Assembly: GCA_902560505.1 (NCBI GenBank)
Contig: CACELY010000005.1
Coordinates: forward strand, 1 to 49,329
Reading direction: 5' to 3'
DNA length: 49,329 nt
Origin: an uncultured Alphaproteobacteria bacterium
GTDB taxonomy: Bacteria; Pseudomonadota; Alphaproteobacteria; Rhodobacterales; Rhodobacteraceae
How positions within the stretch are numbered: position 1 is the first letter of the stretch; each line of letters opens with the position of its first letter. The position numbers were made by a program, and so were the translations under genes. This document shows positions 32,449-40,522 of this stretch, piece after piece. The notes under the pieces are model-generated. The model made no database searches. It was not told the DNA's origin and saw nothing but the letters and a program-made list of their open reading frames with translations.

Positions 32449-32961
32449 ATGGATAGTAACGTATCAGATGTAGATTTTAAAATTAATGATTTTGTTGTTT
32501 ATCCCTCACATGGAGTAGGGCAGATAGTTGATGAAGAAGTCCAGAACATTGCGGGCTCTGAGCTTAAAATGTATGTCATTACCTTTGATAAGGATAAAAT
32601 GACGCTGAAGGTTCCCAAAAATAAAATAGAGTCAACAGGCATGCGAAAGTTGTCAAGTCCAAACATCATTGGGAAAGCATTACAGGTAATTAGTGGTAAA
32701 GCAAAGGTCAAACGTGCAATGTGGTCTCGACGTGCGCAAGATTATGAACAGAAAATAAATTCTGGAGAACTCATACAAATTGCAGAGGTAGTAAGAGACC
32801 TTCATCGAAACGATGAGCAAAGAGAGCAATCTTATTCAGAAAGGCAACTCTACGAAGCAGCTTTAGAGCGATTAACAAGAGAGATAGCCGCTGTAGATGG
32901 TGTTGGAGAAAAAAAGGCTCAGGAGAAGGTGGATAAAGTTTTAGATGGTAAAGCAGCGTAG
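32449..32961 (+). CDS. carD: CarD-family transcription regulator
   Basis: CarD-type proteins bind the RNA polymerase beta subunit through a Tudor-like N-terminal domain and stabilise open promoter complexes. The 170-residue product has FKINDFVVYPSHGVGQIVDEE (quoted for identification) and a basic helical C-terminal domain with RAMWSRRAQDYEQKINSGEL and a DLHR segment, as in alphaproteobacterial members. The order helicase, S4, fdxA, carD is one I recall from other alphaproteobacteria. It is convergent with the AttH-like gene, with only five bases between stops. Confidence 0.9.
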   Translation: MDSNVSDVDFKINDFVVYPSHGVGQIVDEEVQNIAGSELKMYVITFDKDKMTLKVPKNKIESTGMRKLSSPNIIGKALQVISGKAKVKRAMWSRRAQDYEQKINSGELIQIAEVVRDLHRNDEQREQSYSERQLYEAALERLTREIAAVDGVGEKKAQEKVDKVLDGKAA

Positions 32962-32966
32962 TATCT

Positions 32967-34004
32967 TTAATAGCCTGTCATTTCTAAATAACCGACCCCT
33001 GATAAATCACCACTAACTAAAATTGGTCCCTCCCAGTAAGGGAAGCTGGTGTCCATCCAAGAGCGAGTGTTCAGAGCCTCGATATTAATACTTAGATTAT
33101 TTCTGCCAAGAAAGGAGATTTTCCATTTGGTTGGAATTCTTCTGCCTGCAATAGTTGCATAAACCGATTCTTCAAGTTCGACATCAGAAGCATTAAGCGG
33201 CTTTTGGGTGCCATCTTGGTCAATCCATGATCCAGATAGAAAATCATTGCCAGAAGCATGCCGCACTTTGAAAAGCATCACTTTTCTTCCATTATAAAGA
33301 TGTAAAGAAAACCAATCCCAACCGAGCTGGCTCTTGTTTAGCAGGTTACTTGACCACTCACGATCTAACCAACCTACTCCCTCTACAACATGCCGTTCTC
33401 CATTCAAAGTGACCCACCCTTCTACATTATAGAAGGGTTGACTATAATAGTGAGACGCTGCGCTTGTTTCAGATTTTTTGCTGTAACCAGCATTACCTTG
33501 TAGAACTGGCTTAATTTTAGTCGAAAATTTCAATGAGAAGGCGAAGTCTACGCCGCTAGTTTCTAATTGTATAGTTTCTAGTTGATCGTCTCCTGTAATG
33601 CTCCAATTATCCATCCATGCTCTAAAAGGACCTAGTTTTACACCTGCTTGATCACTTTCTTCTCGTGCAAAACGCTCCTCAAAATAATGCAGTTTATCTG
33701 TAGTTATGGCGCTATGGGCCATCCAAAAGCCATTTAAGTTATTAGGTTTTTTGCTTGATATTGGTGTTAGATTGCTCTTGAACAAGGTCCATTGTATACC
33801 CAAATTTTCTATGGACTCAGACTTTAGATTTGAAGTCAAATACCACCATTCAATCCGAAAGTTTTTGTGTGGCCCATGATCCTTTGGGAAAGTAATCTGA
33901 TAGCCTGGATCTGCTAAATTAAATTGATCACTATGTTCATCAGCCAATGAGCTATAAACAAATAGCCAAAAACAAAAAAGGAATGCTAATATCTTGTGGT
34001 TCAT
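32967..34004 (-). CDS. AttH/lipocalin-like secreted protein
   Basis: This 345-residue exported protein has a signal peptide (cleavage probably after SSLA near residue 21). A CrtC/AttH lipocalin-like domain follows, with FPKDHGPHKNFRIEWWYLT, the central GVGWLDREWSS and WDWFSLHLYNGRKVMLF. This fold is shared by carotenoid 1,2-hydratases, a real risk of confusion in a phototroph. The signal peptide and the coupling to an ABC transporter point to the AttH group instead. Its ATG overlaps the permease stop. The function is not established; an envelope lipid or hydrophobic-ligand role is plausible. Confidence 0.75.
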   Translation of the reverse strand: MNHKILAFLFCFWLFVYSSLADEHSDQFNLADPGYQITFPKDHGPHKNFRIEWWYLTSNLKSESIENLGIQWTLFKSNLTPISSKKPNNLNGFWMAHSAITTDKLHYFEERFAREESDQAGVKLGPFRAWMDNWSITGDDQLETIQLETSGVDFAFSLKFSTKIKPVLQGNAGYSKKSETSAASHYYSQPFYNVEGWVTLNGERHVVEGVGWLDREWSSNLLNKSQLGWDWFSLHLYNGRKVMLFKVRHASGNDFLSGSWIDQDGTQKPLNASDVELEESVYATIAGRRIPTKWKISFLGRNNLSINIEALNTRSWMDTSFPYWEGPILVSGDLSGVGYLEMTGY

Positions 34005-36424
34005 AGTGGTCTAAATATTTTTCTATCAAAATTTGACGACGTTCTCACATTAGACATTCTTAAAGACAAAATGGTCGAGAAAACTGAAGCCAAGTTGGCA
34101 ATAATCCAGATTTGTAGCCAATATTCTGGGAAAACTTGTATTGGAATCCTCCATCCAAAAAAATTTGGGTTTATAACCTCTGACAATATGTAAGCTATTT
34201 TCACGCCCATCCCAATCGATAGGAAACAGACGATATTAGTCAAAATAAAGATCTTCAATAGCTCCAAGCGTATAACTTGATTTACAGAAAAGCCAATCAA
34301 ATAGATAGGTAGGAGATCTTTTTTTCTTAATTTATTTATGCTAATTAGATTAGTGTAAAGCGTGAACGCTGCCACCAATAAAGTTATTAGGGCAAGTTGA
34401 AAACTGATCTTGAAAGTATTATCAAAGATCCCTAGAGAAATTCTTCGCACTTGCTGCGGATTGATAATTGTTTCTGAATTAATTCCGATCTTTGATGTTA
34501 ATTCATTGTAAAAATTTAAGCGATTGGTTTTGTCAAGTTTTACTGCAATGGTGCTCGGAATTTGAAACAAAAAAAATGTTTTGAAGAGTTTAAGTTGCAT
34601 CATTAACTGACTATGTGGGTTGCCATAATCTGCGTAAATTCCACCAACCTGGATGCGAATCTTTTTGCCATTAATCTCTAATTCCAAAAAATCGTCCAAT
34701 TTTATTTTTTCTCGGATAGATAACTGTTCGCTCACAAAAATGATCTCTCCATTTCTTATTCTTTCCCAGGCATTTCTTGTTTTGTCTAATAAAGGCCAAT
34801 TTTCTTCATAAACTGAGGAGGGATTGAACCCATAGATCTCGACAGCTTTTTCATTCAATCTACCTTTATTTTTTATAATAGGATAAGCCTGCCCATCATA
34901 TTTTTTAACCACATCTTGAATTTTATTGAGCTGGCGCTCATTCGCTATATTTATGTAATATTCAGCGAAGATCCTATTCTCGAGCCACTCGACAAAAGTT
35001 GATTTGAAGCTCGTTACCATTCCGTGAACGCCAACATTTATTGATAGAGCTAAGAAAAAAGCGATATAGCCTGCAAAAAGAAGTGTACCAAATTTTTGAG
35101 TATCTCTGAGCAGCCAAAAAGATAGTGCAAATCTTTCCGGTAGTTTTTTTGCAGTGAAGAACAAAATCATTTTAATAAGTAAAGGTAGTAAAGTACAACC
35201 AATGACAATTACTGATCCCAAAAATAGGAAGTTGGCAATTTTTATGTTGGAAGTTGTCGATAAATAGTAAAAAATAAAGGTTAAAGGTAAAAGCGTTGTA
35301 CAAACAATTATAGAAAGCCTGTTCCTCGAGGGAAATTTCTTATCACTGTTCTGCTCTATTGGACTTAAATTATCAAGCCTTAACAGCGCCCTGGAGCAAG
35401 CTAACAAAGTGCCTAATCCTGCGATCAATACACTATAAAAGTACCAACTAATTGATAAGTCAATTTTTCCATCTACTGGACTATTATAAATATTTGAGAC
35501 TGTGTTATTTATATCTGGAAGTAGTTCTCGGGCTAGCAGAAAACCGCCAAATGCTCCAATCGAACCAGAAAATAATGAAATTAAAAGTAACTCTGTCGCA
35601 AGAGTCAAATTGATCAGATTTCTGTCAATTCCTATCGTCTTTAAAATTTTTACGGTAAGTCTTCTCTGGTCATATGCCATACCGACGCTGGTATATACAA
35701 TAAACATTCCGACAAAAAAGGAGAGAAATCCGAATGCTCTAATGTTAAATGTAAAGCTTTCGGAGATAAACCGGAATTCTCCAGCACTATTATCGTCAAT
35801 CAACATTAAGTTTTTAAGTGGGAGCTTATCAAGAGTGTTCAAGCTTCTATTTATATACTCAAAGTATGTAAATCTTCCTTTCATATTCAGTAGACTTTGG
35901 ACCGAGGTAATATCACCTATCAAAGTATTTTCCGGTAAATGAGCGAGCTCTATCCTAGTAAAGTTTGGAAGGTGATTTGTTATTTTCTCAAAAGTCTTGC
36001 CGGAGCCAAATAGTAAAGCCTCACCATTTGCGTGCGTTTCTAAAAAATTGCTATCAGCGAGATACTTCCCACTAGGTAGTATTTTTTTTCCGTCTGCTAA
36101 GAGATCGATGCCCACTATAATGATGTTTGTGTTTTTTAAAGGTGCTCGTATCACAGGGTTTACTAGCCATCCATTAAGGCGCAACTGAACATAATCGTTC
36201 TGACTTACATAAGGTAATTCCCTATCAATAATTATAGGCTTGAAAGCCGTTTGTAAGAGATCGATCGATCGTTTTTGTGCTTTAATGGTTTGGTTGTTCA
36301 CAATGTCTACGCTTGACCAAAGAGTTGAAGCTATTGCTATACCTAATATTGTGAAAAAGAGTTGCCCTTTTGCTTTTTTCCAGTTCGCGACAATTACTCT
36401 AAGTACTAGAAAAAATTGGTTCAT
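34001..36424 (-). CDS. FtsX/LolE-type ABC transporter permease
   Basis: This 807-residue membrane protein has the duplicated FtsX-domain architecture. The N-terminal helix is near residue 20, and a large periplasmic domain follows. Helix groups lie near residues 230-350 and 390-470, then a second periplasmic domain, and a final group of helices from about residue 690. Such permeases do not import solutes; they extract lipoproteins, lipids or other envelope molecules. It overlaps its ATPase gene upstream by four bases and the AttH-like gene downstream by four bases, so all three are translationally coupled. Confidence 0.82.
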   Translation of the reverse strand: MNQFFLVLRVIVANWKKAKGQLFFTILGIAIASTLWSSVDIVNNQTIKAQKRSIDLLQTAFKPIIIDRELPYVSQNDYVQLRLNGWLVNPVIRAPLKNTNIIIVGIDLLADGKKILPSGKYLADSNFLETHANGEALLFGSGKTFEKITNHLPNFTRIELAHLPENTLIGDITSVQSLLNMKGRFTYFEYINRSLNTLDKLPLKNLMLIDDNSAGEFRFISESFTFNIRAFGFLSFFVGMFIVYTSVGMAYDQRRLTVKILKTIGIDRNLINLTLATELLLISLFSGSIGAFGGFLLARELLPDINNTVSNIYNSPVDGKIDLSISWYFYSVLIAGLGTLLACSRALLRLDNLSPIEQNSDKKFPSRNRLSIIVCTTLLPLTFIFYYLSTTSNIKIANFLFLGSVIVIGCTLLPLLIKMILFFTAKKLPERFALSFWLLRDTQKFGTLLFAGYIAFFLALSINVGVHGMVTSFKSTFVEWLENRIFAEYYINIANERQLNKIQDVVKKYDGQAYPIIKNKGRLNEKAVEIYGFNPSSVYEENWPLLDKTRNAWERIRNGEIIFVSEQLSIREKIKLDDFLELEINGKKIRIQVGGIYADYGNPHSQLMMQLKLFKTFFLFQIPSTIAVKLDKTNRLNFYNELTSKIGINSETIINPQQVRRISLGIFDNTFKISFQLALITLLVAAFTLYTNLISINKLRKKDLLPIYLIGFSVNQVIRLELLKIFILTNIVCFLSIGMGVKIAYILSEVINPNFFGWRIPIQVFPEYWLQIWIIANLASVFSTILSLRMSNVRTSSNFDRKIFRPL

Positions 36425-37092
36425 TTCTTTGATATTTTTCCTGACTTAAGCTCTAGGCACACTTCTAATTTGGAGGCGATGGAAAGTGAGTGCGTTATTA
36501 TTACCAGGCTGGTATTATACTTTCGATTTATGTTTAAGAGCATATCTAAAACTATTTGTGAATTCTTTTCATCCAAGCTACCAGTTGGTTCGTCCGCAAA
36601 TAAAATTTTTGGTTGAGCGGCTAATGCTCTTGCTATAGCTACCCTTTGCTGTTCTCCCCCAGAAAGATTTTCCGGCCACTCCCCGAGTAATCTGGCAATT
36701 TGGAGATCGTCAATAATTGCGTTGATATATTCGTTATTATGCTTCTTATTAATCCTAGATTGGAATTCAATATTTTCCTTAACAGAGAGACATGGAATCA
36801 AATTATACTGTTGGAATATAATTGCTGACTTGTTAAGTCTCAATGAAGCTTGAGCAGATGCTTTAAGATCCCAAAAGTTTTGCTTGCAAAAAAAAACTTT
36901 GCCGGAAGAAGGTTTCTCGAGCCCGGAAGCGATATGCATAAGTGTTGACTTTCCAACGCCGCTCTCACCTATAAGAGCGTAGCTAGTGGAAGAGCAAAAG
37001 TTGATATTTACATCGGTAAAAAGCTCAAGAGATCCAGATTTTGTAAAAAATTTTTTTGAAACATCCGTTATCTCTAAAATGTGATCTTTCAT
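36421..37092 (-). CDS. LolD/MacB-type ABC transporter ATPase
   Basis: This is a 223-residue nucleotide-binding subunit. Walker A is GESGVGKST near residue 38, the Q-loop is FQQYNLIPCLSVKENI, the signature is LSGGEQQRVAIARAL near residue 141, and Walker B is ILFADEPTGSLDE. The sequence type is that of LolD/MacB/FtsE partners of FtsX-like permeases, which matches the gene it overlaps. It is the first gene of the minus-strand trio. The 164 bases between it and the HxlR gene (37093-37256) should hold its promoter, but I could not pick one confidently. Confidence 0.88.
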   Translation of the reverse strand: MKDHILEITDVSKKFFTKSGSLELFTDVNINFCSSTSYALIGESGVGKSTLMHIASGLEKPSSGKVFFCKQNFWDLKASAQASLRLNKSAIIFQQYNLIPCLSVKENIEFQSRINKKHNNEYINAIIDDLQIARLLGEWPENLSGGEQQRVAIARALAAQPKILFADEPTGSLDEKNSQIVLDMLLNINRKYNTSLVIITHSLSIASKLEVCLELKSGKISKK

Positions 37093-37256
37093 TGCCTCTA
37101 ATCTCTTCCTGATTTAAGAAATATATTATTGTGAGTGAAATAGTAGAGATTTCACATCTTTCAATGCTGAGGCTATCTTAAGTCATTGGTGCACTATCTA
37201 TCGTTGAATTTGTTAACAGAACTTAATCATAAAATGTTGTCAAAATTGAAGCAATG

Positions 37257-37697
37257 CTAATTAGCAAGTATTTTAGACAATTTTATATTCCTGTTCTCTT
37301 CTGCTTCATTAACCGGGATAACTTGAAGACCGATCTCTATAACCTTATCATTGATTACTCCCGCTATTTTTGGACGTCTTGTATCAGGAACCCATCGATC
37401 TGCCCACAAAGAGAGAGAAAGAAAAACTTTGACTAGATCTCTGCATCTTTGAGTGGGAACGTACTTAGCCCTCTTTTTTTTATCCGGCACATAACGCGTA
37501 ATCAACCTTTTGCTTACCATAGCCTTTAATCGCTCAGTCAGTAAGTTTCTTGAAATATTAAGATTATTTTGGATAGATTCGAAGTTTTGATTGCCCATCA
37601 TTATATCCCTTGCAATCAAGAGAGTCCATTTGTCCCCTAAAATTGATAGGGCTGTTGCAATACTACATTTATGTTGGTGGCTGTCTCTAATTGACAT
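37257..37697 (-). CDS. HxlR-family transcription regulator
   Basis: This 146-residue winged-helix regulator has the HxlR signature CSIATALSILGDKWTLLIAR (Cys12), FESIQNNLNISRNLLTERLK for the recognition helix region, and LITRYV in the wing. An N-terminal cysteine like this one is used as a redox sensor in some HxlR members; that is only a possibility here. It is divergent from the 223-residue hypothetical gene across 203 bases, and upstream of the LolD/FtsX/AttH operon in the same direction. Either could be its target. Confidence 0.87.
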   Translation of the reverse strand: MSIRDSHQHKCSIATALSILGDKWTLLIARDIMMGNQNFESIQNNLNISRNLLTERLKAMVSKRLITRYVPDKKKRAKYVPTQRCRDLVKVFLSLSLWADRWVPDTRRPKIAGVINDKVIEIGLQVIPVNEAEENRNIKLSKILAN

Positions 37698-37900
37698 ATA
37701 AATTTTCCCAGTTTTAGTTTACGTTACGTCATATTGCATTGTATCATAAACCGTGACGAAGAAGTAAACATTTTTATTTCATGTGTTTCTACTACACAAA
37801 AAAATATCTTGTGGCAAATAATAAAAAGACTTGAAATGGTATACAGATTGCAGAAATTTATATTAACAAGTAGAATCAAAGCCTGGTAAAGAAGAACATA

Positions 37901-38572
37901 ATGAACGAATTTGTTTATCAAAAAACATCAAAAAGCGATCTTTTGTTTAATAAGAACGTTAAACTTGAAAAGGAATTTCTGGAGGAGGGATCCAAGGACC
38001 TTTATGACATAATCAAGTTTTGTTGTGCAGTAAAAGAAAATCCAATCGCACCCAATCTTAAGGAATGGTCAAGAAAGGAGTATACCTCTAATTTAAGCTC
38101 TATGGTTTATAACAACTCAAACTCAGAAATTTCTGACTACGATGAAAAGACAAAGAAGGTACTAAGCTATGCTCAAAGAGCTCAAATTTATGCAATGACA
38201 GCAATTACTGCCCTAAACTCTGGAAATGGGGAAAAAGCAGTCTGGAATGCAGTTAGGTCTCAAAAATATGTTTCTCACATCCAAGAAATGATGAAAAAAT
38301 CTTCTCAGTACACAGACGGGCAACGAAAAAAGAGCGAGGACTCGAACATAAAAGGGTTAGCAAGAAATGATCTTGAAGCAAATGACCTTATAGACGAGTT
38401 TGAAAAACTTATACAGATTCATGATAGTTATGGTGCTTTTAGAAGATTAGCTGCTAAAAAATTAGGTGTCCCAGCTATGAAAGTCACAATAAAGGAAATT
38501 AACGAAATTACAAAAAAGGTCCATAGAGCCTACGAATTTAGCCCAAAGAGACGGAGAGCAGAAAAAATGTAA
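37901..38572 (+). CDS. Unrecognised hypothetical protein
   Basis: This 223-residue soluble protein has no family I recognise. It is highly charged and appears mostly helical. There is no signal peptide or membrane segment. The middle (about residues 80-135) has an alanine-rich helical hairpin, KVLSYAQRAQIYAMTAITAL then GEKAVWNAVRSQKYVSHIQE, that looks like a repeat-type helical fold. The C-terminus is strongly basic (SPKRRRAEKM). The ATG is preceded by AAAGAAG. It stands alone, divergent from the HxlR gene and 88 bases before the bactofilin gene. Length and codon use look like a real gene, and no competing frame is convincing. Confidence 0.6.
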   Translation: MNEFVYQKTSKSDLLFNKNVKLEKEFLEEGSKDLYDIIKFCCAVKENPIAPNLKEWSRKEYTSNLSSMVYNNSNSEISDYDEKTKKVLSYAQRAQIYAMTAITALNSGNGEKAVWNAVRSQKYVSHIQEMMKKSSQYTDGQRKKSEDSNIKGLARNDLEANDLIDEFEKLIQIHDSYGAFRRLAAKKLGVPAMKVTIKEINEITKKVHRAYEFSPKRRRAEKM

Positions 38573-38605
38573 TTAAAAGCAGTATTTCTTTCTCTCCCAT
38601 TAGCC

Positions 38606-38633
38606 TTGATTTAAAATAGTTTTAGTGTATTTT
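38606..38633 (+). promoter_or_regulatory. Predicted bactofilin promoter
   Basis: TTGATT (38606-38611) and TATTTT (38628-38633) are 16 bases apart, ending 27 bases before the bactofilin ATG. Both boxes are 4-5 of 6 matches. It is the only candidate in the 88-base gap. Confidence 0.35.
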
Positions 38634-38660
38634 TGCATTAGAAACACCAGGTAGTAAACT

Positions 38661-39065
38661 ATGAATAATTTTACAAACTCTAGCTCAGTCATCTCTTCAG
38701 ATACCGTAATAAAAGGAAAAATTGACTTCAAAGGCGAGCTTTTGATTGAGGGTAAAGCTTCTGGAGACATATTGGGAGATAATTTGACCTTAGGTCCAAG
38801 TGCAAAGGTGGACGGTAAAATTATTGTAAAAGCAATTACCGTTCAAGGTAATTTTACGGGATTTATTCGATCTGATATCGTCAAGTTAGATGCCGGATCT
38901 ACCGTTAAAGGAGATATTGAACATAGTGAGATTTCAATTGAGACTGGCGCAAACTTTAATGGTAAGGTGATAAGAATAGCTAAGCCTCAAAGAAAAACTG
39001 GCGAGAGCGAAGGTGAAGAAGATAATTCAATATATTCTTTAACCGATAAGGCAGTTGCAAAATAG
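38661..39065 (+). CDS. Bactofilin
   Basis: Bactofilins self-assemble without nucleotides into membrane-associated filaments that localise cell-wall enzymes and shape the cell. The 134-residue protein has the beta-helix core of regular short repeats (for example IKGKIDFKGELLIEGKASGD, KVDGKIIVKAITVQGNFTG, GSTVKGDIEHSEISIETGA), flanked by short unstructured ends. Two genes downstream is the murein endopeptidase MepA on the other strand. Bactofilin genes are often near M23 or other peptidoglycan hydrolases. The next gene starts inside its 3' end. Confidence 0.9.
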   Translation: MNNFTNSSSVISSDTVIKGKIDFKGELLIEGKASGDILGDNLTLGPSAKVDGKIIVKAITVQGNFTGFIRSDIVKLDAGSTVKGDIEHSEISIETGANFNGKVIRIAKPQRKTGESEGEEDNSIYSLTDKAVAK

Positions 39066-39393
39066 ATTCCTCGTTTTCAAGCTTCTCATCCTGACCTTTT
39101 TGTTCTGCTTTAATGCTGGGCCTTATGTTGTTGTAGAGAATTTTGGGAACTGGAAAACACTGAGTGCCACCTCTAAATCTGCTTACGTTACCGGTTTATG
39201 GGACGGTTATATAAATTTTTTTGGAAAGGAACTTGGAGAAAAATATAGTGCTAACTGTAGTGACAATCGTATTACTAGGGTTTCAGATCTCGTAGAAATA
39301 GTTGATAGCCTTTACCAGCAAGAAATAAATAGAGGTTTTTCTCCAGCTACTTTATTAAGAGAAAAAGGTCTACAATACCTTTGTAGTAAATAG
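39055..39393 (+). CDS. Small secreted protein coupled to bactofilin
   Basis: This 112-residue protein has an N-terminal hydrophobic segment (LVFKLLILTFLFCFNAG) that looks like a signal peptide. A mature part of about 90 residues follows, containing SAYVTGLWDGYINFFG and two cysteines (NCSDN and the final LCSK) that could form a disulfide. The YVTGLWDG segment faintly recalls Rap1a/Tai-type periplasmic proteins, but I would not assign it. Initiation is most likely at a TTG at 39055 preceded by TAAGG, overlapping the bactofilin end by 11 bases. The overlap implies coupled expression with the bactofilin. Confidence 0.6.
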   Translation: MQNRFLVFKLLILTFLFCFNAGPYVVVENFGNWKTLSATSKSAYVTGLWDGYINFFGKELGEKYSANCSDNRITRVSDLVEIVDSLYQQEINRGFSPATLLREKGLQYLCSK

Positions 39394-39401
39394 ATTTAGC
39401 T

Positions 39402-40349
39402 TTAATTTTCGACATGCATAGTTTTAAGGCAAGCCTTTGGCAAATCTTCAGGCAAGTAACATCTTGCATGAGCACATTTAACTTTTTTCTTGATTTTAAC
39501 AGTCTTTTTTATAATTTTCTTCTTTGGCTTAAGCCTATCGGTGACCCACCAAGTCAATTGCTTGTCACAACCATCTACATTTTTATACTTATTCCAAAGT
39601 GGTGTGTTTATGCAATCTGGCGATCCCTCCGGACACTTGAGCCTAACATGAAAATGCTCACTATGACCTCTCTCAGGCCGTATTTTCATCAGCCAAGACC
39701 TATCTGTTGATCCCGCGTTTTTACATATCCAAACTTTTATTGCTGCGTTAACAAAAATTTTATTTACTCTTTCATCTTGCGCCGCGGCTTTCAAAATACT
39801 CATATGTTCTTTAGTCCAATTAGAGTTAACATTTTTTTGATTTTTTGATACGACATTCAGTTCTTTAAAAGAAGGTTTTCCGTACCTATGGTCATTATGA
39901 CTGTCTTCCACTGAAAGGTCTAGAGTCGTTGGTTTTCTAAATTTTATATCTACTTCTAACCCTACTTGGTGTGCGGCATGGCCATAAGGGGTAGGCCCAC
40001 CTCTTGGGTTGCCAAGATCCCCTACATATAGTCCCATCCATCCAAAGTCTGAAACTTTTTGAGAAAGGTCAATAGTAAAATCGATTAGCCGTGGATGTCC
40101 CCAATTACGTCCCCGTTTTGAGTTTATGTGTTGCCATGTTTCACCTTTGATGGGTAATTCAACTCCGCCATTTAGACATCCCTTATTATATTTTCCAACG
40201 CTTTCTGACATTAAATTTGTTGGGGTTATAAAGTTGCCAAAAATTTTTTTTGCTAATACTTTATCTGATGCATCATGGGCTAGGGCTACACTGAAAAGGA
40301 CCGAGACCCAAAATAGTTTTAAAAAAAGAAATCCTTTCAATATAACCAT
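39402..40349 (-). CDS. mepA: Penicillin-insensitive murein endopeptidase MepA
   Basis: MepA is a periplasmic LAS-type zinc metallopeptidase that cleaves D-alanyl-meso-diaminopimelate cross-links in peptidoglycan. The 315-residue precursor has a signal peptide (cleavage probably after VALA near residue 24). Zinc and catalytic motifs are GHAAHQVGLEVDIKF near residue 123 and GHSEHFHVRLKCPEGSPDC near residue 229. Four or more cysteines suggest disulfides, as in E. coli MepA. The C-terminus beyond the catalytic domain is lysine-rich. AGGAGG lies upstream of the ATG. The 173 bases before the aminotransferase gene hold its promoter and a separate palindrome. Confidence 0.92.
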   Translation of the reverse strand: MVILKGFLFLKLFWVSVLFSVALAHDASDKVLAKKIFGNFITPTNLMSESVGKYNKGCLNGGVELPIKGETWQHINSKRGRNWGHPRLIDFTIDLSQKVSDFGWMGLYVGDLGNPRGGPTPYGHAAHQVGLEVDIKFRKPTTLDLSVEDSHNDHRYGKPSFKELNVVSKNQKNVNSNWTKEHMSILKAAAQDERVNKIFVNAAIKVWICKNAGSTDRSWLMKIRPERGHSEHFHVRLKCPEGSPDCINTPLWNKYKNVDGCDKQLTWWVTDRLKPKKKIIKKTVKIKKKVKCAHARCYLPEDLPKACLKTMHVEN

Positions 40350-40454
40350 CCTTCGTGAGTCCTCCTGTAACTATAAAGATTTATATAATATTACGCCTAG
40401 CTTCAGTAAAGCTTTAGACTCTAATTTTTCGAAGTTCAATATAAAATCTTTAAG

Positions 40455-40471
40455 AACAGAAATGTTCTGTT
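40455..40471. promoter_or_regulatory. Perfect palindrome upstream of aminotransferase gene
   Basis: AACAGAA (40455-40461) and TTCTGTT (40465-40471) form a perfect inverted repeat with a 3-base centre, ending 51 bases before the aminotransferase ATG. The size and position suit a dimeric repressor or activator site. As an RNA hairpin the 3-base loop is tight and no U-run follows, so a terminator is less likely. Confidence 0.45.
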
Positions 40472-40522
40472 AAGCTATTGATGTAGCTCACATTTAAATC
40501 ATCTGTTATTGGAGGAAATACT

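Noticed and set aside
32967-34004. Carotenoid 1,2-hydratase (CrtC) assignment
   Set aside because: The fold is shared, but the signal peptide and four-base overlap with an FtsX-type permease fit AttH-like envelope proteins better, and it is outside the photosynthesis cluster.
35502-35942. 146-residue plus-strand open frame within the ABC permease gene
   Set aside because: It is antisense to a clear FtsX-type permease. Its hydrophobic look is the complement of membrane-helix codons.
37698-37900. Short minus-strand gene in the HxlR upstream gap
   Set aside because: The frame at 37724-37921 has poor amino-acid composition, no ribosome site, and overlaps the start of the plus-strand gene. The gap is more likely a divergent promoter region.
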